25,951 bases of DNA from contig JAJPKG010000165.1 of assembly GCA_021323815.1 (NCBI GenBank), positions 1 through 25,951 on the forward strand, in the 5' to 3' direction. The notes under the pieces are model-generated. The model was not told the DNA's origin, ran no database searches, and worked only from the letters and a program-made list of their open reading frames with translations. The DNA is from Pseudomonadota bacterium. GTDB lineage: Bacteria; Chloroflexota; Ktedonobacteria; Ktedonobacterales; JACDGC01. Position 1 is the first letter of the stretch, and each line of letters starts with the position of its first letter. This document shows, piece by piece, positions 14,521 to 21,515 of the stretch. Both the position numbers and the translations under genes were made by a program.

Positions 14521-16809
14521 ATGAGTGTCGATAAAACCATTTTTCGCGGGCGCAAGCAGCCCCAAACGTTCGATTTTTTCTCCGGCGAGACGAAGCCCCA
14601 GCATTGGGAGAGCGCGGAAGAGATCGACCGTTATGTGCCGACGCACTGCTGCTATTGTGGCGTGCAGTGCGGCATGTATTTGAAGGTGGCCGGCGGCAAA
14701 GTCGTGGGCGTGGAACCCCGCGAAGATTTCCCGCTGAATCATGGCATGCTCTGCCCCAAAGGCGCGACAGCCTATCAGACGGTGAATCACCCGGACCGCT
14801 TGCTGCATCCGCTGATGCGGCGCGGCGGCAAAGAGAGCAAGCTGGAGCGTGCTGATTGGGATGAAGTGTTGAATGTCATCGTGGAGCGCTTCCAGGCCAT
14901 TCAGGCCGAGCATGGCAAAGACGCAGTGGCCGTCTATAGCGGATCGTCGCTGACCAACGAGAAATGCTATCTGGCCGGCAAGTTTGCCCGCGTGGCGCTG
15001 GGGACGAAAAACGTCGATTACAATGGTCGTCTGTGCATGTCATCCGCGACGGGGGCGAACGAAAGGTCGCTGGGCCTAGACCGCGCGGCAAACCCCATCA
15101 GCGACATGCTGCACGCAGACTGCATCTTCGTCATCGGCGCGAATGTGGGCGAGTGTTTTCCCATCGTCACCAGCTACCTGTGGCAGGCGCGCGATCGCGG
15201 CTGCAAGCTCATCGTCGCCGACCCGCGCCAGACGGCCATCGCCCGCACGGCGGATATCTTTTTGCCGCTGCGCCCCGGCACGGATTCGGCGCTGCTCAAC
15301 GGCATGCTGCACGTCATCGTCAAGGAAGGCTTAATCGATGAGCAATTCATTGCTGAACGCACCGTCGGCTGGGAAGCCGTGCGCGACCTGGTCGAGGAAT
15401 ATCCCCCGGAGCGCGTGGCGAAGGTCTGCGGTCTGCGGCCTGAGACGATCATCGAAGCCGCCCGCCTCTATGGCCGCGCCAATGCCGCGCTGATCTACAC
15501 CGCTCGCGGGCTGGAACACCAGAGCAAGGGCGTGGATAACGGGGTGTGCTGCGCCAACCTGGCGCTGGCCACCGGCAACTTTGGCCGCCCCGGCGCAGGG
15601 TATGGCACGCTCACCGGCCAGGGCAACGGCCAGGGCGGGCGCGAGGTGGGCCAGAAAGCTTCGCAGCTTCCCGGCTGCCGCAGCATCGAAGATCCCGAAG
15701 ATCGCGCATACGTCGCGTCCGTGTGGGGCATCGACGAGGCTGACCTGCCCCATTCCGGCTTGCCCGCCACGCTGATGATCCCCGCCATGCTCAAAGGCGA
15801 GATCCGCGCGTGCTTCATGTTTTGCTCGAACCCGATGGTGTCGCTGCCGGATCAACACACCGTGGAGCGCGCCCTGCGGGGGCTGGATCTGTTCGTCGTG
15901 ACCGATTTCTTCCTTTCCGAGACGGCGGAGTTGGCGGACATCGTGCTGCCCGGCACCGTGTGGGCCGAAGATGAAGGCACCACCACCAGCCTGGAAGGGC
16001 GCGTCATCAAATATAACAAGGCCGTCGATCCGCCCGGCGAAGCGCGCACCGACTGGCAGATCCTCTGCGAGATCGCGCGGCGGCTGGGCAAAGGCGACTA
16101 TTTCAATTTCAGCAGCCCACGCGAGATCTTTGACGAACTGCGCGCCTGCACGAAAGGCGCGCACTCGGATTACTGGGGCATCACCTACGAGAAGATCGAG
16201 GCGCAGAACGGCGTCTTCTGGCCCTGCCCCACAGAAGACCACCCCGGCACGCCGCGTTTGTATGAAAAGCGCTTCGGCTTCCCCGACGGGAAAGCGCGCT
16301 TCCACCCCATCGTCTACATCCCACCCGCCGAGGTGCCGGATGACGACTATCCGCTGGTGCTGACGACGGGGCGGGTGGTCTATCACTATCTTTCGGGCAA
16401 CCAGACGCGCCGCGTGCCGTTCCTGCGCGAGCAAGCTCCGATCCCCTGGGTGGAGATGCATCCGCAGACGGCGGCGAAGCTGGGCATCAGCGAGGGCGAC
16501 TGGGTGGAGGTGACGACGCGGCGCGGCACCATGACCGTTCCGGCGCTGCTCGTCAGCTCCATCCGGCCTGATACCATCTTCATTCCATACCATTACGGCC
16601 ACAACGAGGCGGCCAACATCCTGACCAATCCGGTGCTGGAGCCGATGAACAAGATCCCGGAATATAAAGTCTGTGCCGCCGCCGCGAAAAAGGTTGCCGG
16701 TCCGCCGGAATGGGCGCGGGAAATCGGCATCGACGCGCTGCACCAGGCCGCCGCGCGCCGCCGCGAACTGCCCATCGCCAACGCGAAGGCCAAGCCGGAG
16801 GTGAGGTAA
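14521..16809 (+). CDS. Molybdopterin oxidoreductase, NasA/NarB-like catalytic subunit
   Basis: A 762-aa DMSO-reductase-superfamily enzyme with bis-MGD cofactor. The N-terminal [4Fe-4S] site is C43-x2-C46-x3-C50-x27-C78. C172 in NGRLCMSSATG is the expected Mo ligand and, with GYGTLTGQGNGQGGREVGQK and the C-terminal block (GRVVYHYLSGNQTRR, LTNPVLEPMNKIPEYKVCA), points to the cytoplasmic nitrate-reductase (NasA/NarB) branch rather than to formate dehydrogenase. There is no twin-arginine signal, so it should stay in the cytoplasm. AAAGGG lies about 9 nt before ATG 14521; the upstream open stretch is repeat. Unlike classical NasA it lacks a C-terminal [2Fe-2S] domain. Its neighbours encode a membrane cytochrome and FeS/Rieske partners. 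Nitrate reduction is the best guess; formate or another oxyanion is possible. Confidence 0.85.
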   Translation: MSVDKTIFRGRKQPQTFDFFSGETKPQHWESAEEIDRYVPTHCCYCGVQCGMYLKVAGGKVVGVEPREDFPLNHGMLCPKGATAYQTVNHPDRLLHPLMRRGGKESKLERADWDEVLNVIVERFQAIQAEHGKDAVAVYSGSSLTNEKCYLAGKFARVALGTKNVDYNGRLCMSSATGANERSLGLDRAANPISDMLHADCIFVIGANVGECFPIVTSYLWQARDRGCKLIVADPRQTAIARTADIFLPLRPGTDSALLNGMLHVIVKEGLIDEQFIAERTVGWEAVRDLVEEYPPERVAKVCGLRPETIIEAARLYGRANAALIYTARGLEHQSKGVDNGVCCANLALATGNFGRPGAGYGTLTGQGNGQGGREVGQKASQLPGCRSIEDPEDRAYVASVWGIDEADLPHSGLPATLMIPAMLKGEIRACFMFCSNPMVSLPDQHTVERALRGLDLFVVTDFFLSETAELADIVLPGTVWAEDEGTTTSLEGRVIKYNKAVDPPGEARTDWQILCEIARRLGKGDYFNFSSPREIFDELRACTKGAHSDYWGITYEKIEAQNGVFWPCPTEDHPGTPRLYEKRFGFPDGKARFHPIVYIPPAEVPDDDYPLVLTTGRVVYHYLSGNQTRRVPFLREQAPIPWVEMHPQTAAKLGISEGDWVEVTTRRGTMTVPALLVSSIRPDTIFIPYHYGHNEAANILTNPVLEPMNKIPEYKVCAAAAKKVAGPPEWAREIGIDALHQAAARRRELPIANAKAKPEVR

Positions 16810-16848
16810 GAGCATGAAAGTTTTGCAAATAGCGCAGACAGCGTGTGG

Positions 16849-16912
16849 CAGGCCCGCCCGGCGGCTAAAGCCGCTTGGCTTCGATCACGAAGGCTCCCTG
16901 CGGAGCCTGGGC
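16849..16912 (-). repeat. R2 palindromic repeat, copy B (inverted)
   Basis: Reverse orientation of copy A: read on the minus strand it gives CCCAGGCTCCGCAGGGAGCC, TTCGTGATCGAAGCCAAG, CGGCTTTAGCCGCCGGGC. The first stem has changed on both sides (AGGCTCC/GGAGCCT) yet still pairs. The minus-strand block GATCGAAGCCAAGCGGCTTT is identical in A and B. Confidence 0.75.
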
Positions 16913-16978
16913 GACGCACAAACCGTGATCGCGTTTACCCAACGAATAGCCAGCCGAAGCAGGATCACGGTGATGGGG

Positions 16979-17042
16979 ACCCAGCCTGCGCAGGCAGGCT
17001 TCGCGATCGCAGCCCAGCGGGTTTACCCGCCGGGCGCTCTGG
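16979..17042 (+). repeat. R2 palindromic repeat, copy C
   Basis: Blocks CCCAGCCTGCGCAGGCAGGC, TTCGCGATCGCAGCCCAG, CGGGTTTACCCGCCGGGC. The last stem CGGGTTTACCCG replaces CGGCTTTAGCCG of copy B with pairing kept, a compensatory change. It faces copy B head to head. Confidence 0.75.
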
Positions 17043-17070
17043 CCACACGTCGTCCGCGCTATTGAAGTGA

Positions 17071-17198
17071 CCCAGCCTGCGCAGGCAAAGGGTGCGCCGC
17101 AGGAAGCAATGCCCTGCATTGCGCAGCGCCGGCAAGTCCGGCAACAAGCCGGACAGGCTTCGTGATCGAAGCACAGCGGGTGCAGACCGCGCCGTAGG
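17071..17198 (+). repeat. R2 palindromic repeat, copy D, split by a 66-nt insert
   Basis: The left part CCCAGCCTGCGCAGGCA (17071-17087) and right part CAGGCTTCGTGATCGAAGC... (from 17154) are the two halves of one R2 unit. Between them lies a 66-nt segment (17088-17153) with its own hairpins: GCAATG-CCCTG-CATTGC and GCCGG-CAAGT-CCGGC. Confidence 0.65.
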
Positions 17199-17205
17199 AA
17201 GTAGG

Positions 17206-17252
17206 GTTCCCATGACGCGATGGGACGAACCCAGTGAGCGGAGCGGGCTGCT
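17206..17252 (+). repeat. R6 repeat, copy 1
   Basis: GTTCCCATGACGCGATGGGACGAACCC...GAGCGGGCTGCT in consecutive blocks; it matches 24528-24576 (GTTCCCGTGACGCAACGACGGGACGAGCC...GAGCGGGCTGCT in blocks). It follows R2 copy D directly. Confidence 0.6.
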
Positions 17253-17326
17253 TCAGCCGCCAGCGGCCCGCCCAGCGATAACGGTGGTATAAACCATCAT
17301 CCCTCACCCAAAAGGAACACCCCATC

Positions 17327-18082
17327 ATGAAACAGATTTTTCTTGATCCGTCGCGGTGCATCGGGTGCCGCAGTTGCGTGGCGGCATGCCGCGAATGCGA
17401 CACGCACAAGGGCGAAAGCATGATCTACATCGACTTCATTGAGCGCGAGAACACCGTCGCCACCTCGCCCACGCTGTGCATGCACTGCGAAGATCCGCTG
17501 GCCCCCTGCGCGCAGGTATGCCCGGCCCAAGCGATTTTGGTCAGCGCCGACGGCATTGTGCATCAGGCGGACGAATCGCGCTGCATCGGCTGCCAGAACT
17601 GCGTCTTTGCCTGCCCGTTCGGCGTGCCGAAATTCGACGTGCGCGGCAACTATATGCGCAAGTGCAACATGTGCTATGACCGCACCAGCCAGGGCAAAGG
17701 CCCGATGTGCGCGACGGTCTGCCCCACTCAGGCGATCTTTTACGGCACCTATGAAGAATTCATCGCGGCGGGTCGGGCGAAACAGGGCGCGAAGCCGGTC
17801 AACCAGTTCTATTTCGGCGCGCAGCCGGTGCAGACGCGCAATTACGTGGTGCTGACCGAAGAAGACGAGGCGCTGGACCTGATGGCACTGGCGCAAGAAG
17901 CCACCAAGGGCTATCTGATCGATCTGCCGGCAGCCAGCGCGGGCGACAATGCCGCGCCCTGGGTGGAAGCCGACGACGCGGGCATTCCCGTGCGCGCCGC
18001 GCCGCCCCAGCCCTGGGCACCGCGCCAGCCGGAGCCGATGCCCAGGGTTCCCGGCAAGCCGGAACCCGCCCCCACGCATTGA
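17327..18082 (+). CDS. Four-cluster [4Fe-4S] electron-transfer subunit
   Basis: A 251-aa ferredoxin-like subunit of the DmsB/HybA/FdhB type. Sixteen cysteines form four clusters: C11, C14, C17, C21; C51, C54, C61, C65; C86, C89, C92, C96; C113, C116, C128, C132. A Pro/Ala-rich tail (about 195-251) follows, with no membrane anchor. It should pass electrons between the membrane cytochrome and the Mo subunit. AAAGGA lies about 11 nt before the ATG. The Rieske gene begins 11 nt after its stop. No signal peptide, consistent with a cytoplasmic site beside the catalytic subunit. Confidence 0.92.
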   Translation: MKQIFLDPSRCIGCRSCVAACRECDTHKGESMIYIDFIERENTVATSPTLCMHCEDPLAPCAQVCPAQAILVSADGIVHQADESRCIGCQNCVFACPFGVPKFDVRGNYMRKCNMCYDRTSQGKGPMCATVCPTQAIFYGTYEEFIAAGRAKQGAKPVNQFYFGAQPVQTRNYVVLTEEDEALDLMALAQEATKGYLIDLPAASAGDNAAPWVEADDAGIPVRAAPPQPWAPRQPEPMPRVPGKPEPAPTH

Positions 18083-18093
18083 AGGAGTGAGCG

Positions 18094-18627
18094 ATGAACG
18101 ATGCAACGCCGATGCGCCATCCGCCCCAGCCGAACGATCCGACACTGCACGAGGACTGGCGCGAGGAATTTCCCTATCGGCATGACGAAGACGAGCAGAT
18201 GACGCGGCGCGACCTGCTGCGCTTCCTGGTGGCGGGGTCCGGCGCGCTGTTTCTGGCGACAGGGGCCATCGCCATCAGCGGCAACCTGCCCAAAGGGGCC
18301 AACGTCAAGGCCGTTGCGGTGGCGCGCGTGGACGAACTGGGCGAGAACGAGTTTCGCGTCTTTGATTTCCCCGATCAATACGGCCAGGGGATCGTGATCA
18401 ACCTGCCCGGCAAGGGGTTGGTAGCGTATAGTGATGTGTGCACGCACCTGTCATGCGCCGTGCTCTATCAACCCGATCAAAAACGCCTGTTCTGTCCCTG
18501 CCATGAAGGCGTGTTTGATCCCACCACCGGCAATGTGCGCGCCGGACCGCCCACGCGCCCGCTGCCGGTGATCCAACTGGCGGTGCAAAACGGGATCATC
18601 TATGCCGTGAAGATGGAGGAACGCTGA
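18094..18627 (+). CDS. Rieske [2Fe-2S] protein with twin-arginine signal anchor
   Basis: A 177-aa Rieske protein. Residues about 37-62 read MTRRDLLRFLVAGSGALFLATGAIAIS, a Tat-type twin-arginine signal that may stay as a membrane anchor. The cluster-binding boxes are CTHLSC (about 112-117) and CPCHEG (about 134-139), giving two Cys and two His ligands plus the usual disulfide pair. The Rieske head should face outside the cytoplasmic membrane, opposite to the Mo subunit. AAGGAG lies about 8 nt before the ATG. It overlaps the next gene by one base (TGATG). No cytochrome b6/bc1 gene is nearby, so it serves the molybdoenzyme complex rather than a bc complex. Confidence 0.93.
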   Translation: MNDATPMRHPPQPNDPTLHEDWREEFPYRHDEDEQMTRRDLLRFLVAGSGALFLATGAIAISGNLPKGANVKAVAVARVDELGENEFRVFDFPDQYGQGIVINLPGKGLVAYSDVCTHLSCAVLYQPDQKRLFCPCHEGVFDPTTGNVRAGPPTRPLPVIQLAVQNGIIYAVKMEER

Positions 18628-19001
18628 TGGCTGCGACTCAAGCGCCGGCGGATGGCGAAGGCCGGCGACCGATTCCCCCGGTGGTGCGGCGGAGCGGCGC
18701 GCCCCATCCCGTCGCCAACCCGGACGATCCGCCGGTGCAACCGCCGCCACGCGGTCGCAATGGCCCGCTGCCCGGCCCCTATTTCGCCGGACTGCCGGGG
18801 CGCGGAGCCATCGTGGAAGGCCAGGTTTTCATCGTCGCCTTCATTGTGGTGGCGCAGTTGTGGCTTTGCACCGAAGCGCTCTTTGAATTGCTCTCAGGGC
18901 GCACGCGCGATCTGTGGTGGTTGATGGGCGCGAGCGCGCTTGGCTTCGTCATCGCGTTCATCGTGTGGCGCTGGCCCCAACGGCGCATCAAAGAGCCATA
19001 G
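18627..19001 (+). CDS. Small membrane protein, last gene of the molybdoenzyme operon
   Basis: A 124-aa protein I do not recognise. Residues 1-60 are rich in Pro, Gly and Arg and probably disordered; two transmembrane segments follow (about 64-84 and 95-113) and the end is basic (RWPQRRIKEP). Its ATG overlaps the Rieske stop codon by one base, implying translational coupling, so it is probably a structural or anchoring part of the complex. Its TAG stop touches, without a gap, the stop of the convergent kinase gene. Confidence 0.75.
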   Translation: MAATQAPADGEGRRPIPPVVRRSGAPHPVANPDDPPVQPPPRGRNGPLPGPYFAGLPGRGAIVEGQVFIVAFIVVAQLWLCTEALFELLSGRTRDLWWLMGASALGFVIAFIVWRWPQRRIKEP

Positions 19002-20798
19002 CTAGTGATGATTCGGGGTGTGGTCGGGATGTTTCGCTTTGCGCGAGCGCCTGGGCAGGCGGCGTTGTGGCATGGTGGAAGCCTTTGGTTGCGGCACCGC
19101 GCCGAGCAGCGGCACCTGAAACCAAAAGGTGGCACCTTGCCCCGGCGCGCTTTTCACGCCCACGCTGCCGCCGTGCCGCTCGATGATGGTCTTGCAGATG
19201 AACAACCCCAGCCCCATGCCCACGCTGGAACCCTGCTGCACCACAACCTCCGGCGCGCGATAAAAGCGTTCCCACACGCGCGCTTGCTGGTTGCGCCGCA
19301 AGCCGGGGCCGTGATCTTGCACCTCCACGCGCGCCAGGCCGGGCAAAACGCGCAGGCGTGCTTCCACCGGCGTTTCCGGCGGCGAATATTTCAGGGCGTT
19401 GGTCAAAAAGTTCGTCACCACCTGGCTCATGCGCATAGCATCCGCCTCGATCATCACCGGCCTGTCCTCTTCAGGAAGCTGCAAGGTGATGACGCGGCTG
19501 GGATTGATGCCGTGCTGTTCTTCCACCGCATCGCGCACGATCTGCGCGAGATCGCACGGCGCGACGTGCATGTGCAGCCGCCCCGACTGAATGCGCGACT
19601 CGTCCAGCAGATCCTCCACCAGGCGATCCAGCCGGTTCACGTGCTGATCCGTCCGGCAAAAGAGCGCGATCAATCGCTCGAAACGCGGTTCCAGGTCCGG
19701 GCGCTGGCGCAGATAGTCGCTCAGGGCGCGCTGGGTCATCTGCACGTTGGCCTTGATGATGGTGAGCGGCGTGCGCAACTCGTGGCTGGCGATGCTCAAA
19801 AATTCGTCCATGCGCTGGTTCGCCGCTTCCAGCGCCAGCACCTCGGCGCGGGCAGCTTCGCGCTGCTGCCACAGCCGATCGCGCTCGATCACCAGCGCCA
19901 GCAGTTTGCCCACCGCCCCGGCCATGCGTCGCTCTTCCGCCGTGTAGTCATGCGCGACGGAGCCATGATCCAGCGCCAGCGAGCCGATAAAATGATCGCT
20001 GATGCGCAGGGGGACGATCAACATATCGCGGATGTCGTAGGGATTTGGCTGATCGGCGGGCAAGGCGTCAAAATCGATGTGCACGATCTCTCCGGCGCGC
20101 ATCGCCTCCATCAGGGCGCGATTGGGGATATCTTCCAAGCGGGTGGCGGTATTGCGCTGATATTCCCAATAGAACGCCTCTTGCTCCGGCGAAAGACCGG
20201 CGACAGCGAAGGGGAGAATCAAGCCGCTAGCGGGATCAACCAGGCTGATGCTGACGCGCCGGCAACCGAGCACATCGCACGTCAGCAAGGCCAACCGCCG
20301 GGCGATGGTGCCTGATTCATTGCCACTTTCACCATTGGGCTGCATCAGGGCTTCGGCCATGGAAAGCAGCGCGTCCAGGGCGTCTTGCGTCCGGCGCTCC
20401 AATTGATGACGATCAGTGACATCGCGTGTCAGCAAGACCGCTCCAGTGATGGCACCGCCGGCATCGCGAATGGGCACGCCGCTGAAACTGAAGGCCACCT
20501 CTTGCCCTTCATGCGTGGTGGCAAAAACATCGGGCATGTTGGTCTCGTTCAGCGTCTCGCCATGCAGCACGCGCCGGGGCGGCGATGCTTCGGCGGCCAG
20601 CGGCGCGCCGTCAGCGGTGTGCAATTGCCCCAGGCGAATGCGCTCTTCCAGGGGTAGGCTCTCGGACCCTGCGGGCGCGATGAGCGCCAAAATCCGCTTC
20701 GCCGCCTGGTTCATATAAATGATGCGTCCACTCGCGTCGAAGATGAAGGCCCCCTCGACGATGGCATCAAAGATCGGCGCGAATTGCTCAGGCACCAT
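19002..20798 (-). CDS. PAS-GAF sensor histidine kinase
   Basis: A 598-aa hybrid of sensory and kinase domains without transmembrane segments. PAS spans about residues 5-130 (AIVEGAFIFDASGRIIYMNQAA), GAF about 140-305, then a short coiled coil (about 305-332), HisKA with phosphorylated H339 in SIASHELRTPLT, and HATPase_c with N-box (NFLTNALKYSPPE), G1 (DHGPGL) and G2 (GMGLGLFICKTIIERHGG). A basic tail ends in KHPDHTPNHH. ATG 20798 has AGGTGA 5-6 nt upstream; a GTG three codons earlier is possible. No response regulator is adjacent, so it is an orphan. The likely signal is cytoplasmic (redox, ligand or gas), judging from PAS and GAF. Confidence 0.93.
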   Translation of the reverse strand: MVPEQFAPIFDAIVEGAFIFDASGRIIYMNQAAKRILALIAPAGSESLPLEERIRLGQLHTADGAPLAAEASPPRRVLHGETLNETNMPDVFATTHEGQEVAFSFSGVPIRDAGGAITGAVLLTRDVTDRHQLERRTQDALDALLSMAEALMQPNGESGNESGTIARRLALLTCDVLGCRRVSISLVDPASGLILPFAVAGLSPEQEAFYWEYQRNTATRLEDIPNRALMEAMRAGEIVHIDFDALPADQPNPYDIRDMLIVPLRISDHFIGSLALDHGSVAHDYTAEERRMAGAVGKLLALVIERDRLWQQREAARAEVLALEAANQRMDEFLSIASHELRTPLTIIKANVQMTQRALSDYLRQRPDLEPRFERLIALFCRTDQHVNRLDRLVEDLLDESRIQSGRLHMHVAPCDLAQIVRDAVEEQHGINPSRVITLQLPEEDRPVMIEADAMRMSQVVTNFLTNALKYSPPETPVEARLRVLPGLARVEVQDHGPGLRRNQQARVWERFYRAPEVVVQQGSSVGMGLGLFICKTIIERHGGSVGVKSAPGQGATFWFQVPLLGAVPQPKASTMPQRRLPRRSRKAKHPDHTPNHH

Positions 20799-20918
20799 AG
20801 CGATCACCTACGAAGCCGGTGGGATGATCGGCGTAAAAAGAATGAGACGAGGACTCGCGGGAAATGGTAAAATCCCAACGGGCTGCAAGAATCATGCCAC
20901 AGCTTGAACACCATTGAT

Positions 20919-20955
20919 TTGACAAAACGAAACTATTCATGTATACTGCACTATA
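20919..20955 (+). promoter_or_regulatory. marR-MFS promoter with palindromic operator
   Basis: TTGACA (20919-20924), 17-nt spacer, TATACT (20942-20947): a consensus sigma-70 promoter. The near-palindrome TATACTGCACTATA (20942-20955; 12 of 14 symmetrical) covers the -10 and start region, so the MarR product probably represses itself and the efflux gene. Confidence 0.75.
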
Positions 20956-20975
20956 TTGGCGAAGAGGTGTGGCCT

Positions 20976-21434
20976 ATGGACGACAACGAACGGGAAGCGA
21001 TGATTGAGGCGATTCTGGCGGCGCAACAGGTCATCATGAAGCCCAGAGCGCACGCGGCGAAAGCCTATTGGTTGCCGCTGGACCTTTCAATGGCGCAATT
21101 GAAGGCGCTGGTGCTGCTGGCCGCCGAGCCACCGATGACGGCGAGCCAACTGGCTTCGGCTCTCGGCCTGGGACGCCCTGCCGCCAGCATCCTCATCGAC
21201 CGGCTGGTGCAAGAGGGGTTGGTCACGCGCACCGAAGATCCGGCGGACCGCCGGCGCGTTTTGGTGGAGCTTGCCCCCGCCGGCAGCGAACTGGTGACAC
21301 GGCTGCGCCAGGGGCCGCTCGACCGGCTGCGCCGCCTGCTGGCACAGCTTTCGCCGGAAGATCTCGCCGCGCTGTTGCAGGGAATGCAAGCTCTCGCTGC
21401 CGCATCCGCCAACGACATGCCTGATCCCGTTTGA
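20976..21434 (+). CDS. MarR-family transcriptional regulator
   Basis: A 152-aa winged-helix regulator. The helix-turn-helix lies at about residues 50-80 (MTASQLASALGLGRPAASILIDRLVQEGLV) and the wing holds TRTEDPADRRRVLVELAPAG, with the DxRR signature. AGAGGTG lies 8 nt before ATG 20976; an upstream ATG at 20904 would start before the promoter and is rejected. It is the first gene of a two-gene unit with an MFS drug exporter 81 nt downstream. The ligand is probably a small lipophilic or phenolic compound, as for many MarR proteins. Confidence 0.92.
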   Translation: MDDNEREAMIEAILAAQQVIMKPRAHAAKAYWLPLDLSMAQLKALVLLAAEPPMTASQLASALGLGRPAASILIDRLVQEGLVTRTEDPADRRRVLVELAPAGSELVTRLRQGPLDRLRRLLAQLSPEDLAALLQGMQALAAASANDMPDPV

Positions 21435-21515
21435 TGACGAACGCATCACCATACCTCGTTCAAACAACATCCGGCAAAATTCTCGCGGAAAATCTTTTGA
21501 GGAGTTGCTGATCTC

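Larger units (their letters stand above)
16810..17326. other. 517-nt repeat mosaic between catalytic and FeS-subunit genes
   Basis: Contains three R2 copies (B inverted, C and D direct) and an R6 unit. CCGTGATC (16923-16930) and GATCACGG (16963-16970) form an inverted pair between B and C, so B-C could make one large cruciform. A small frame starts at 16814 with GGAGG upstream but soon runs into repeat; I do not call it a gene. AAAGGA for the next gene lies near the end. Confidence 0.7.

Noticed and set aside
3241..16815. Long open frames opposite real genes (for example minus 15331-16815, plus 7549-8613, plus 8520-9713, plus 19005-20315)
   Set aside because: They are antisense shadows caused by high GC and codon bias; the opposite strand has clear protein families with motifs.
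16814..17065. Small frame after the Mo subunit with GGAGG upstream (MKVLQIAQ...)
   Set aside because: After about ten codons it is translated repeat B and C. It could be the relic of a disrupted gene start, but nothing supports a product.
16849..17198. CRISPR array
   Set aside because: Repeats differ in orientation, sequence and spacing, and no cas genes are present.
14521..18627. Arsenite oxidase (AioA plus Rieske AioB), suggested by the Rieske and the nearby ars genes
   Set aside because: The Mo subunit has Cys172 in the Mo-ligand position and NasA-type motifs; AioA lacks a protein ligand to Mo and has a 3Fe-4S site.
18094..18627. Rieske subunit of a cytochrome bc1/b6f complex
   Set aside because: No cytochrome b or c1/f gene is adjacent; it overlaps and follows molybdoenzyme genes.
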